Source: a virus. From it: DNA of 64,000 nt. Within the stretch, counting starts at the first letter, position 1. Every line of letters begins with the position of its first letter. The notes under the pieces were generated by a model. The model saw only the letters and a program-made list of their open reading frames with translations. It was not told the origin of the DNA and did no database searches. The DNA is taken from the IMG/VR virus record IMGVR_UViG_3300036985_002657, positions 1 to 64,000 of that record. One strand, 5' to 3'. The position numbers and the translations under genes are program-made. Shown in pieces: positions 42,567-50,416 of the stretch.

Positions 42567-43525
42567 ACACACCTCGCAGAGCCGGTACTTGCGGCGAGGA
42601 ACGTCACCGTCGCTTGCGTGATCGTGACGTTGAGCACGTCGGCCTCAACCTCGCGTCCGAGCGAGTCCCAGACTTCGATGCTCGGGAAGTAGCCCAGGTT
42701 ATGATTGATCGTCCAGACGAGTGCGGGCACCGCCTGAACGTGCGTGAACGCAGAGCCCGATCCGTCCCGCCCGTCACGACCCGACATACCAGCCGGGCCA
42801 GGCTCGTACACGACAACCACTCGCGGTCCCGCCGATGCGACGACTGAATGGACGATCACGAGATCATCATCGACCGACGACCCGATGCGCAGATCAAGCA
42901 TCGGCAGAACACCCGCGCGGCGAAGCTGCGTGATGTTCCCCGTGACTGCGAAGATCGCTTTTCGCCAACGCTTCTGCGAGTCGTCGGTCGAGTCCTCGTA
43001 ACGGAGTCCCGTCTTCTCGTAGGTAGCATGACTGCCGTGATAGTGCGGCAGGCGCAGACGCAGCCCGCTCATCCACTCGTGCGGATCAAGCGCGTCCTCG
43101 AGCATGGCGGCGAGCGCCATTCGCTCGACAGGATCAGTCGCCCAGACTTCGACCGTGAGCTCGAGCTTGACCTCGGCGATCTCGCGCAGGAACCGGCCAC
43201 TCCCCGCCAGCTTGATCGTCTTCGGTGTCAGAGTCGCGTCCTCGTACTGCCCTGCGTCGGTCGCGTAGACAACGGCGCTCGGAAAGACTGCGACCATCTC
43301 GGGCTCAGACCACGTCTGAAGCACGGCGAGAAAGCGGCTCTGCCTCCCACCGATCCACTCGATGCTGAGCGACTCGAGGTACTCCGCGAGCCCGCGCGTG
43401 AGCGCAGTCCGCGCGTCGGTTTCCCGATGATCGGTGAACTCCTGCCGAATGTCGGCGCGCTGGACTAGTTGCGTGCCGCGCTGCGGTGGCGGTGTCTGCG
43501 CACTGTCGGTGTCCGCGTAGCGCAT
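42563..43525 (-). CDS. Structural protein with short collagen-like stretch and fibre-tip C-terminus
   Basis: A 320-residue protein. The first 200 residues are alpha/beta (ALTRGLAEYLESLSIEWIGG; WATDPVERMALAAMLEDAL). A short collagen-like GPAGMSGRDGRDGSGS precedes a C-terminal 60-residue beta module (ALVWTINHNLGYFPSIEVWD, then VTFLAAS) found on many phage fibres. It may link the connector to the collagen-like fibre encoded next. ATG 43525 overlaps the upstream stop by one base; the TTG before it is not needed. Confidence 0.65.
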   Translation of the reverse strand: MRYADTDSAQTPPPQRGTQLVQRADIRQEFTDHRETDARTALTRGLAEYLESLSIEWIGGRQSRFLAVLQTWSEPEMVAVFPSAVVYATDAGQYEDATLTPKTIKLAGSGRFLREIAEVKLELTVEVWATDPVERMALAAMLEDALDPHEWMSGLRLRLPHYHGSHATYEKTGLRYEDSTDDSQKRWRKAIFAVTGNITQLRRAGVLPMLDLRIGSSVDDDLVIVHSVVASAGPRVVVVYEPGPAGMSGRDGRDGSGSAFTHVQAVPALVWTINHNLGYFPSIEVWDSLGREVEADVLNVTITQATVTFLAASTGSARCV

Positions 43526-44022
43526 CAAAACGCCTTCTTCATGGCTGCGCCGAGAATCTTCCGCGCCCCGTCACGAATGATCTTGCGGATCTTCGCGTCG
43601 GATGCAGAGCCCGATGACACGAAACGATTGCGCGCCACCGTGCCGCGCTTGGCGATGTTCGTGGCGATTCCCCAGGCGGCGTTGGCGTTGCCGAGCTTCA
43701 ACTGCGCCCATGCCTTCAGCCCTTCGATCGGCGGGCGTTTGCCCGGCCCGCGCCCCGCCTCTGCCCACTTCGCGTAGGGCACGTCGTTGAAGACGTGGTA
43801 CGTCCGAACTCCGGCCTTGCGAAGCTGCCAGCCGCGAACGTACTTTCCGAACGCCACGATCTTCTTGCGCCGCGCTGTGGTCTTGAGCATGGCGACTGTG
43901 GCCTTGGCCGCAGTCGCCAGCATCTTGTCGACTGTCGCAGGCAGCAGCCGAGCAAACTGCTTCTCGCTCAGCCCAAACCGGGCGAGGTTGATATTCTTCC
44001 GAATCTCGACGATGTCGCTCAT
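43525..44022 (-). CDS. Neck/head-tail completion protein (HK97 gp10-like)
   Basis: A 165-residue basic protein with the pattern of HK97 gp10/neck proteins: an N-terminal helix (SEKQFARLLPATVDKMLATA), KIVAFGKYVRGWQLRKAG, VPYAKWAEAGRGPGKRPP, and a basic C-terminal helix. It would close the head-tail junction. ATG 44022 overlaps the preceding stop as ATGA with GAGG directly upstream. Confidence 0.65.
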   Translation of the reverse strand: MSDIVEIRKNINLARFGLSEKQFARLLPATVDKMLATAAKATVAMLKTTARRKKIVAFGKYVRGWQLRKAGVRTYHVFNDVPYAKWAEAGRGPGKRPPIEGLKAWAQLKLGNANAAWGIATNIAKRGTVARNRFVSSGSASDAKIRKIIRDGARKILGAAMKKAF

Positions 44023-44606
44023 CCTCGTGGCTCCCCAGACCGCGAGCGATCCTGTTGCGCACGAACAAGATGAATCGTCCACTGAAACCGCAGCGGATCG
44101 AGGCCGGGAGCGGACACACAGGTAAACCGGCGGCGCTCACCCATCTCACCGGGCGATGCCTGACTGCGCACCTCCCAGTAGAAGTTCTCATCGAGCGGGA
44201 TGGCTGCGCCGCCCGCGTAGTTGCCGACAAGCTCATCCTCGCTATAGCGCGGGCTGATCTCGCTGACCGTGAGCGTGCCGACCTCGAGCATACCGACAGA
44301 GTAGTTCTGCGCCTGCAATCCACTGAGATCGCTGATCTTCGGAGTCGGCAGAACAGCGACATCGCTGGTGACTTCCTCGACACCGACGCCACGCTCCCCG
44401 CCTGTCCAGCGTGTACGGATCAACGCGACTTCGTACACCCGCGCGCCCAGGCAGGTATACAGGTCACGAATCTGATCAACGGCAGGGACTAGCGAGCGGA
44501 CTAGCGTGCGCCGAACATCCAACGTCCCGAGAGACGTGAACTGCTGGTGCCCGCAGCGGCAGGCCGAGAACCCGCACGATGAGCAGCAGGCCACACGATC
44601 ACCCAC
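44019..44606 (-). CDS. Head-tail connector region protein with cysteine cluster
   Basis: A 195-residue protein whose first 20 residues contain CCSSCGFSACRCGH, a likely zinc-binding cluster. The rest is beta-rich (YSVGMLEVGTLTVSEISPRY). It starts at GTG 44606, overlapping the previous gene by eight bases. Position suggests a head-tail connector or tail terminator. Family not recognised. Confidence 0.6.
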   Translation of the reverse strand: MGDRVACCSSCGFSACRCGHQQFTSLGTLDVRRTLVRSLVPAVDQIRDLYTCLGARVYEVALIRTRWTGGERGVGVEEVTSDVAVLPTPKISDLSGLQAQNYSVGMLEVGTLTVSEISPRYSEDELVGNYAGGAAIPLDENFYWEVRSQASPGEMGERRRFTCVSAPGLDPLRFQWTIHLVRAQQDRSRSGEPRG

Positions 44607-45015
44607 GCACGGTTAGGTTGCCCGTGCCGCCCTTGCTCTTGAATCGATCGGAGTAGGCGTACAGCGGCACACCGAGAATGTCGGCGAGGCGCTTCGCCCA
44701 TCGGACGTACTCACGCTCGAGCAGATCGGGGTAGGTGTTCCCGTTGTCTGCGCCGCGCAGCGTGATGTCGCCGAGCTTCTCCGCGACCAGTACACAGGTC
44801 GCGTTGCGCAGCTTCTCCTCGATGTCATCGAGCGTGAACAGAACACGCCGCACGCGGTCAACCGCGTCGGCGTTGTTCAACAGCCCGAGTGCCTGCTCGA
44901 GAAGAAAGACCGTCTGCACCGGGCGCGGGATACCGAACTGGAGCGACGCCGCGAACGACGTTTCCATGTACCCGAGATGATACCGACAGCGTTCCCTCTC
45001 AGAGTCGGTCAGCAT
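44599..45015 (-). CDS. Head-tail connector-like protein
   Basis: A 138-residue helical protein (TDSERERCRYHLGYMETSFA; LEQALGLLNNADAVDRVRRV; LREREYVRW-like LEREYVRWAKRLADILG). All-helical proteins of this size after the capsid gene are often head-tail connectors (adaptor). No motif is decisive. Confidence 0.6.
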   Translation of the reverse strand: MLTDSERERCRYHLGYMETSFAASLQFGIPRPVQTVFLLEQALGLLNNADAVDRVRRVLFTLDDIEEKLRNATCVLVAEKLGDITLRGADNGNTYPDLLEREYVRWAKRLADILGVPLYAYSDRFKSKGGTGNLTVRG

Positions 45016-45028
45016 CTAGGCTCCTGCG

Positions 45029-45388
45029 TTACCCTACCACCTTGCGGAACTCGACGCCTGCGTCGGCCATGCGCTGCTCGATGTTCGGCCCGTGCGACGC
45101 TTCCGAGAACAGCTTGCCCGGCTTGAGCGTGAGCGTCTGCCCGCCCCACGACACCGTGCACTGCGTCAGCACTTCGTAAACGGCCAGCGGCGCAGGCGCG
45201 GGCGGGACAGCCAGGGGCGGCTCGACAGGCGGCTTCGCCGACTTCTGTTTGCCTGCCTTGTCTGGCACAAGCACGGACGGAGGATCAGATGAGCTCTGCG
45301 ACTCACTCAGCGCGTCCGCAGCCCCGGTGTCGAGGGGGGAAACGGCAGCCGGAACCTTGTGCGCAGCGAGCGGGTCTTTAGAGCTCAT
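45029..45388 (-). CDS. Pro/Ala-rich small protein, unknown
   Basis: A 119-residue protein: the first 65 residues are a Pro/Ser/Ala-rich linker (PPVEPPLAVPPAPAPLAV), and the last 55 look folded (VLTQCTVSWGGQTLTLKPGK). GGAGG lies just upstream of the ATG. The ribosome site, start and next two codons form one arm of a perfect 22-bp inverted repeat whose other arm lies inside this gene. Confidence 0.65.
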   Translation of the reverse strand: MSSKDPLAAHKVPAAVSPLDTGAADALSESQSSSDPPSVLVPDKAGKQKSAKPPVEPPLAVPPAPAPLAVYEVLTQCTVSWGGQTLTLKPGKLFSEASHGPNIEQRMADAGVEFRKVVG

Positions 45389-45401
45389 CTGATCCTCCGT
45401 C
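45276..45401. repeat. Perfect 22-bp inverted repeat spanning a start codon
   Basis: Arms at 45276-45297 and 45380-45401 are exact reverse complements of 22 bases enclosing 82 bases. On the minus strand the 45380-45401 arm contains the GGAGG, ATG and codons AGC TCT of the gene at 45029-45388; the other arm encodes part of its Ser/Pro linker. If the inside were inverted, the frame would meet a TAG after about 30 codons. It could be an mRNA hairpin controlling translation or a site of inversion. Confidence 0.85.
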
Positions 45402-45633
45402 GTTGAAGAAGTAGCAGCGTGGCGAACAGCAATCGGATCTGCGTGTTTACGTCTGGATTCACGAGCCGACGAAGCTCGATGAGCAGGGATCGAAGTTCAC
45501 TCCACAGGCCAGTCAGCGCGAGTCCGAAGAAACGTGAAGACGTGATGCCCTTGATCGTGTTCCTGCGAAGGACCGTATCATGCCGCCGAAACAGGGTCGC
45601 GGTACTAGAGATCAGCCCAGCTAAGGGGGTCAC
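45385..45633 (-). CDS. Possible small protein, uncertain
   Basis: A frame of 82 residues from GTG 45633 overlapping the next start as ATGA. The sequence has a hydrophobic C-terminal stretch (IRLLFATLLLLQRRRIR) and is basic. The start lies within the structured spacer and has no good ribosome site. The ATGA overlap argues for it, the base composition and lack of pattern argue against it. Confidence 0.35.
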   Translation of the reverse strand: MTPLAGLISSTATLFRRHDTVLRRNTIKGITSSRFFGLALTGLWSELRSLLIELRRLVNPDVNTQIRLLFATLLLLQRRRIR

Positions 45634-45863
45634 TCAGGTTTGCGAACCCCGTTACAGAAGGCCATCAGTGGATCATGCCGAAGCAATCACTACCTTGTTA
45701 CCGAAGTAACGGCCTTCCTACAGGGGAACATCGGGAGCTTGGCGAGGTTCCAGACCGAAATCTGAAACAGGGCTCCCGACTCGTGGCGGGCCTCAATGCC
45801 TAGAGGCGGACCACAGAGACGGTGCGCGCCCGATGGCTTTCGCCGCCAGGCACGCGGCGGCGA
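45634..45863 (-). ncRNA. Structured spacer after the capsid gene, candidate structured RNA
   Basis: No convincing gene lies in these 230 bases. On the minus strand, a 7-bp outer stem (45711-45717 with 45657-45663) encloses two hairpins capped by C(UUCG)G loops: a 5-bp stem at 45697-45710 and a longer bulged stem at 45667-45691. Further stems are CGCCGCC/GGCGGCG (45841-45847 with 45856-45862, directly after the capsid stop), TCGGGAGC/GCTCCCGA (45731-45738 with 45772-45779), GCCTC/GAGGC (45790-45807) and GGGGT/ACCCC (45626-45650). UUCG appears only in the minus-strand reading, in line with transcription. It may stabilise capsid mRNA, terminate, or be an independent RNA. Confidence 0.6.
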
Positions 45864-47267
45864 TCACTCGCCGTGCTCGACACAGAGCGCGCGCTTGTAG
45901 CGCGAGGCGTCGCCAGTCGCGGCGTCGGAGCGCACCGGCCAGTCGCCGATGAACTTCCACGAAGTCGCCACCTGATCCTGCAACCGATTCAGCGGACCAC
46001 GGATGATCATCTGGATGCGGTCGGACATGATCTCGATGCCGTTGTTGACGATGCGGGGCTCGGCGACTGCGCCCATGATGCCCGCCTCAGTGATCAGCGC
46101 GTCGAGGTTCTGGTGATACTCCATCACGCCGCCCTGCGCCGTGAACAGCATCCGGTGAACCTTGACACCCGACGTGACGCCGCCCGCGTAGAGCTCGCCG
46201 ACGAATGGATCGCGCGCGTCGTAGGCCGCCGTGAGGCCGCCGACAACGGTGCTCGGGATCGGGCACTCGCTGTTTCGGAGGAACACCGTCGAAAGCATCT
46301 CGCCGAGGGCGAACTGCTTATACATATAGTAATCGGGCAGTGCCGTCAAAAGGCGCTGGAACTCGTTGTCGTTGAACACCTTGGCCTGCGACACCGGATC
46401 GATATGCGCGTGAAAGCGCATATCGGGATGCTCGGGCACGTTCTGCTCCCAGAAGTGCGAGATCGCAGAGCGAATGTCCGACAGCGTGGGAAGGTCGGTG
46501 TTGCCGACCGAATCGACCGAGTTGCCGCCGCCGACGCGCACGAGGTAGGTGCGGTCGTCCGACAGGACGTATGCACGGTCGAGCGCGTTCACGAGAGCCG
46601 CGTCGATCGTGACCGTGCCGGGGCCGTACTCGTCACCAGGAGTGTCGGGCGTGAACCCGATGATGTTGCGCGACTTCTCCGTGGCGTTGTCGAAAATCTT
46701 GATCCCGAGCGGATTGCTCGAGCTCACGAGATCGAACTTGACGACACTCGCGCCGCTGGTGTTCGGGTTGCGCGCGCGGGTGAACCCGTTGAGGCGCTTG
46801 AGGCGGATCGTCGTCACCGCACCGAACGCGCCGTCAAGGACAGTGTGCCCCGAGAGGCCCGCGCCATAGAGCACGTTGCGGACCTTGCGGTTGAGCGTCT
46901 GCGACGCCTGCATCCCGAGCTGATGCGCGTTGCGCATGAACAGGTCGACGATCGCGCTGATGCTGGTGGGCATATGCGTGTCGATCGATCCGCTGTACTG
47001 CTGAATCTGCGCCTGCCACTGTTCGACCGAGTAGGTCGTCGGGACCGGATCGGTGCCCGGAACCGTCGGCCTCATGTCCACCGGGATGAGCCCCGGCGCA
47101 CTGAAGATCATCGTGTCGCCGACGTTCTGCGGCCACTCGACCGGCGTCGCCTCACCCCGGAACAGCATCCGGGGAAAGAGCGCGTCATGGAAAGCGCGCT
47201 CGAGCATATTGCTCTGAACGACCGCGCGGACTTGCGGTGACTGTAGGATCGTTGAGAAGTCGGCCAT
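45864..47267 (-). CDS. Major capsid protein
   Basis: A 467-residue protein between scaffold and connector genes. It has the general pattern of HK97-fold capsids: an N-terminal arm (SPQVRAVVQSNMLERAFHDA), a P-domain-like region (RSAISHFWEQNVPEHPDMRF), and a late ALITEAGIMGAVAEPRIVNN. No N-terminal pro-domain is evident. Length and position after a coiled-coil scaffold make it the best candidate for the major head protein. A hairpin at 47315-47349 lies in its leader. Confidence 0.8.
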   Translation of the reverse strand: MADFSTILQSPQVRAVVQSNMLERAFHDALFPRMLFRGEATPVEWPQNVGDTMIFSAPGLIPVDMRPTVPGTDPVPTTYSVEQWQAQIQQYSGSIDTHMPTSISAIVDLFMRNAHQLGMQASQTLNRKVRNVLYGAGLSGHTVLDGAFGAVTTIRLKRLNGFTRARNPNTSGASVVKFDLVSSSNPLGIKIFDNATEKSRNIIGFTPDTPGDEYGPGTVTIDAALVNALDRAYVLSDDRTYLVRVGGGNSVDSVGNTDLPTLSDIRSAISHFWEQNVPEHPDMRFHAHIDPVSQAKVFNDNEFQRLLTALPDYYMYKQFALGEMLSTVFLRNSECPIPSTVVGGLTAAYDARDPFVGELYAGGVTSGVKVHRMLFTAQGGVMEYHQNLDALITEAGIMGAVAEPRIVNNGIEIMSDRIQMIIRGPLNRLQDQVATSWKFIGDWPVRSDAATGDASRYKRALCVEHGE

Positions 47268-47314
47268 CGTTCATTCCTCGATGCTGAGCCAGTGTCAGCG
47301 TGCTTGGTTGTAGC

Positions 47315-47349
47315 GTGAGCTCGAACAGAAATCCAGCCCGAGCTTACAC
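47315..47349 (-). promoter_or_regulatory. Hairpin in capsid leader
   Basis: GTGAGCTCG (47315-47323) and CGAGCTTACAC (47339-47349) pair over nine bases with a two-base bulge, in the 92-base spacer between scaffold and capsid. It could terminate partly, or separate and stabilise the capsid message relative to scaffold. No clear promoter seen. Confidence 0.45.
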
Positions 47350-47359
47350 TCGCGGCGGG

Positions 47360-48250
47360 CTACATTCCCAGAGTCGGATTCTTGATCCCGTACTGCGACA
47401 GGAGCTTCTGATACTCCGCAGGAGTCAGAGACTTCGCATCGACAGCGCCGTTGCTCGGCGCAGCCTGCACAGCGGGGCGGACAGCGGGCTTCGGCGCTTC
47501 GCGCACCGCGCCGCCTGCCGACGTGTTCGCGGGCTGCTCCGTGATCCCGTACAGGTACGGATGCGACGAGCGCAGTTCCTTGGCGAAGAAATCGTCTTCG
47601 TTGAACGTCTTGAGATCCTCGGCAGTCTTGCCGCCGACCTTGCGCTTGAGAAGCTCGAGCGCGTAGTCGATGTCCTGCACTCCGGCGCGGACTGCCGCCG
47701 TGCGCAGAGTCATCTCCGCTTCCATCGCGGACAGCCGACGCTCGGCGTCCTTCCGACGCTTCTCCTCGTTCGCGCGGGCGCGGTTCAGTCTCCGCACCTC
47801 CTCGAGCGCCTTCTCCCGGTCACGCTCGCTGCGCCGCAACGAGCGGTCCAGCGGGCGGGCTTCCAGCGGAGCCGGGGCGACCACCGCAGGCTTCGACTCT
47901 TGGCGCTGCGCGGACGCAGTCGCTTGAGGCCGCGCGGGACTCCCACTCTTGCTCGACCGCTTGAACTGCGCTGCTGCCTTCATCATTTCCTCCACAGACG
48001 AGAACCCAAGGCGCTTGGCCTGGGCTTCGAGTTCGATCGTTGCGCCCTTCTTGCCCTTCTCTCGCTCCTCTCGCTTGATCCGTGCCATCGCGTTGCTCGG
48101 GATGGTGAGAACCTTTGCGTTCGATGCGGGAGTCGTGTCGGGCGACGCCTCGATCTGTGGCGACGTGACTTGGCTGCTCGACTCTGCTTCTGCCTGACCG
48201 CCGGGCGGATCAGGTACTACCGTACTCATCGGGTTCGTCGTATTCATCAT
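47360..48250 (-). CDS. Capsid scaffold protein
   Basis: A 296-residue protein with a disordered N-terminus, a long charged coiled coil (SLRRSERDREKALEEVRRLN onward, about residues 134-185), and a C-terminal segment (YQKLLSQYGIKNPTLGM) likely to bind the capsid shell. This layout and its location directly before the major capsid gene identify a scaffold. No protease motif is visible within it. Confidence 0.8.
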   Translation of the reverse strand: MMNTTNPMSTVVPDPPGGQAEAESSSQVTSPQIEASPDTTPASNAKVLTIPSNAMARIKREEREKGKKGATIELEAQAKRLGFSSVEEMMKAAAQFKRSSKSGSPARPQATASAQRQESKPAVVAPAPLEARPLDRSLRRSERDREKALEEVRRLNRARANEEKRRKDAERRLSAMEAEMTLRTAAVRAGVQDIDYALELLKRKVGGKTAEDLKTFNEDDFFAKELRSSHPYLYGITEQPANTSAGGAVREAPKPAVRPAVQAAPSNGAVDAKSLTPAEYQKLLSQYGIKNPTLGM

Positions 48251-48358
48251 GCACCCCTTTGGGCCTCGAGCTCGTCTGGTGTCCGACTGTTTGACCGCCG
48301 TCGTGTTAGCGTGGCGACAAGAAATCGGCCTACAGAGCGTGCTGATGATCGTTGACTA

Positions 48359-48405
48359 GAGTAGGCGCATCCCTACGGCGAAGTCCGCAGATGGACCGCC
48401 TACTC
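48359..48405 (-). terminator. Hairpin before scaffold gene
   Basis: GAGTAGGCG (48359-48367) and CGCCTACTC (48397-48405) form a perfect 9-bp stem with inner GTCC/GGAC pairing. It lies ten bases after the stop of the upstream gene in the 164-base spacer before scaffold. No T-run follows on the minus strand, so the role is uncertain. The rest of the spacer has no promoter I am confident of. Confidence 0.5.
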
Positions 48406-48414
48406 CGAAGCTAC

Positions 48415-48894
48415 TCAGACGCTCGGCGCGTAGACCGTCGTCGAGATGTCGACAACCGAGCGCGGGCGGTAAACGAGCGTGAACGCCGTCACCGTGTTCG
48501 GGAACGTGAGCGTCTTGCCGTCGTCGCTGAGCTTGGCGATGCCGACTGCCACGCCTGCGCCGCCCGGCGGCAACAGCGCGGTGCCGCCCGTGTCGGTGAG
48601 AATGTACGTCCCGAGCGACGCCGCCGTGCCCGACGCAGTGACGCGGAGGGCGACGAGATCGCCAATCGGCGGGAGCATCTCGCCAGTCTCGAGGACAGCG
48701 CCCGTGACAACCGCCGCCGCGAGAACCGCCGCAGTGGTGATGTCGGGAGTCGCAGTCGCCGTGAGCGCCGTCACGACAGCCTTGATGATGCCAAGCTGCC
48801 GCGAGACACCGGCCTTCTTCAGCGCGTCGGCCAGCGTGTTCGGGTTCGCGTTGTCGAGTTCCTCTTGAACCGTGATCGTCTTCGTCGTCGTCAT
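48415..48894 (-). CDS. Probable head decoration or minor structural protein
   Basis: A 159-residue Ala/Thr/Gly-rich beta protein (TVQEELDNANPNTLADALKK; GTYILTDTGGTALLPPGG). It lies just before scaffold and capsid in transcription order, where decoration proteins are frequently found. No decisive motif. Confidence 0.6.
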   Translation of the reverse strand: MTTTKTITVQEELDNANPNTLADALKKAGVSRQLGIIKAVVTALTATATPDITTAAVLAAAVVTGAVLETGEMLPPIGDLVALRVTASGTAASLGTYILTDTGGTALLPPGGAGVAVGIAKLSDDGKTLTFPNTVTAFTLVYRPRSVVDISTTVYAPSV

Positions 48895-48940
48895 GTTAGC
48901 CTGCCTCTTGGAGAAACCTGCCCACAGGCAGGCGAACTTA

Positions 48941-49330
48941 CTACGCGCGCCACTCGGCCCAGGAACTCGCCGTCTCGGACACGCGAACTCGCGTGACGGT
49001 GATCTCTGCGCCAGCCCCGCGCTCTACGTTGAGCGGTGCCAGTAGTTGCGCGCCGATGATCTGCGCGATGAGACTAGCGAGCAGTTCCGCCGTCGGCTGG
49101 TCGCCGAGATCAGCGTCGTCGTTCAGATGCCGATGCTCGAATCGAGTCTTGATCACCGAGCTCAGTACGCCGTAGTCAACCAGCATATTGAACTGGTCGA
49201 GCTCGTGCCCGCGCAGGTCGATCTCGACGGTGTAGTTGTGCCCGTGTAGGCGCGCGCACTGGTGCTCGGGCGCAAGACGCGTGAGCTGATGCGACGCCGA
49301 AAACTCGATGGTCTTGCTGATGACGATCAC
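48941..49330 (-). CDS. queD: 6-carboxy-tetrahydropterin synthase (QueD)
   Basis: A 129-residue canonical QueD. It has the metal histidine His14 in SASHQL, the catalytic Cys25 and zinc histidines His29/His31 in CARLHGH, MLVDYGVL, the FEHRHLND segment and the substrate-binding SET. It converts dihydroneopterin triphosphate to 6-carboxy-tetrahydropterin, the step between FolE (13892) and QueE (19416). It is separated from them by about 29 kb on the other strand and lies inside the head gene block, starting at GTG 49330 as a GTGA overlap with a structural gene. Expression with late genes may mean continued supply during packaging. Confidence 0.9.
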   Translation of the reverse strand: MIVISKTIEFSASHQLTRLAPEHQCARLHGHNYTVEIDLRGHELDQFNMLVDYGVLSSVIKTRFEHRHLNDDADLGDQPTAELLASLIAQIIGAQLLAPLNVERGAGAEITVTRVRVSETASSWAEWRA

Positions 49331-49710
49331 GAAGTCCGCTCCCCGAGGAAAACCTGCACCGTGGTACTCGTGAGCGTGACTCGCGTCAAGTCGATCGCGG
49401 TTATGCCCACACTGAGGTCGATGAGCAGACAGAACGGATCGACAGGGACCGACTGCGCGCTCCCGTCTGCGCTCGTGATCCGCGCCCGAACCTTGCCGCC
49501 CGTCGTCTTGATCACGAGGACGTTGACTTCAGACAGCCCGCCAAGCGAGACGGACACGGGCGAGTCGGTGGCGAGAACGTAACAGCCGATGAGCTTGTTC
49601 TTCAGCGACACGCGCTCTTGCAGAAGCGCATCGACTTCGGGGTTCCCACTGAGGTTCCCCGAAGTCGGCTGCGTCTGGTAGCTGCCATCCAGTTTGAAGA
49701 CATCGCTCAT
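49327..49710 (-). CDS. Head-region structural protein, unknown
   Basis: A 127-residue beta-rich protein (ATDSPVSVSLGGLSEVNVLV; DLTRVTLTSTTVQVFLGE), similar in style to small jelly-roll virion proteins. The stop overlaps queD as GTGA. Probably a capsid accessory or fibre protein. Confidence 0.6.
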   Translation of the reverse strand: MSDVFKLDGSYQTQPTSGNLSGNPEVDALLQERVSLKNKLIGCYVLATDSPVSVSLGGLSEVNVLVIKTTGGKVRARITSADGSAQSVPVDPFCLLIDLSVGITAIDLTRVTLTSTTVQVFLGERTS

Positions 49711-49712
49711 GG

Positions 49713-49910
49713 TCAGCGCGATCCGCCGACACGACGCACGGACGCGAAGGGCTGCGGCGCGGGAGCCATCGGGAACGCGGCGAGCGGCAGCTTCGCCTCG
49801 AGCGGAGTCGCATCGACGGCGTCATGGTAGGTGCCGGTCGATGCAGTCGAGGCGTCTGCGGGATTCGGGTACTGACGGCCTTGGCCGACTTGGTCGATGC
49901 TGACGGGCAT
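49713..49910 (-). CDS. 65-residue protein, unknown
   Basis: A small protein (PVSIDQVGQGRQYPNPADAS) rich in Pro and Ala. GGAG lies seven bases before ATG 49910, which sets the start; the frame extends to 49925 but lacks a site there. It belongs to a run of four small genes in the head block. No recognised motif. Confidence 0.6.
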   Translation of the reverse strand: MPVSIDQVGQGRQYPNPADASTASTGTYHDAVDATPLEAKLPLAAFPMAPAPQPFASVRRVGGSR

Positions 49911-49921
49911 GGTGATCTCCT

Positions 49922-50161
49922 TCAACGCCCCTTGCGAAGCGTGGCAAACGGCATCGGGTTCAGCCCGACACTGGGCGCGGGCTGGATGACATTCTCGGCG
50001 AGATCGAGATACGTCTCCTGCGCGCCACGAATCGAGTCAGGCAACCCCGATGCAGGGGCGACACCGCCATCGACGAAGTTGGCGGGCACAGTGCCCACGT
50101 CCTCTGCGATGCCACGAAGCGGGCGCGGCTGCCCGCTCGGACGAACTCCCTTGAATGACAT
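49922..50161 (-). CDS. 79-residue protein, unknown
   Basis: A small protein (GIAEDVGTVPANFVDGGVAP; GAQETYLDLAENVIQPAPS) with a GAGGTGAG site before the ATG, the same leader style as other head-block genes. Probably a minor virion protein. No motif. Confidence 0.6.
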   Translation of the reverse strand: MSFKGVRPSGQPRPLRGIAEDVGTVPANFVDGGVAPASGLPDSIRGAQETYLDLAENVIQPAPSVGLNPMPFATLRKGR

Positions 50162-50164
50162 CGC

Positions 50165-50380
50165 TCACCTCTTGATGATCGTGATCGGACGGTACTGCGG
50201 GTCAGGATGGTTAGCGAAGCCGTCTACCGGCGTCAGCGTGGCGAAGCCAAGATTGCCGGTCGCGTCAGGCAACACCGGCCCAGGCTGGCGAAACCCGAAC
50301 GTCGAACCGTTCGGCATCGCCCGCTCGGACTGCGGATACGGCGCAGGGATCGACTGCATGAGCGGTAGCGTGTTCGCCAT
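50165..50380 (-). CDS. 71-residue protein, unknown
   Basis: A Pro/Gly-rich small protein (SIPAPYPQSERAMPNGSTFG; PVDGFANHPDPQYRPITII) starting at ATG 50380 with AGGATGAG upstream. Low complexity suggests an extended peptide. It may be a capsid-associated peptide. Confidence 0.55.
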   Translation of the reverse strand: MANTLPLMQSIPAPYPQSERAMPNGSTFGFRQPGPVLPDATGNLGFATLTPVDGFANHPDPQYRPITIIKR

Positions 50381-50416
50381 GATTCTCATCCTAGATGAAA
50401 CAACGCCCGAGAGCAA

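Noticed and set aside
45657-45717. Possible tRNA because of a 7-bp acceptor-like stem
   Set aside because: Inner hairpins have four-base UUCG loops and there is no T-arm or anticodon arm of proper size.
45822-47240. 472-residue plus-strand frame opposite the capsid gene
   Set aside because: Antisense shadow of the capsid gene; composition rich in Arg, Asp and His is typical of such shadows.
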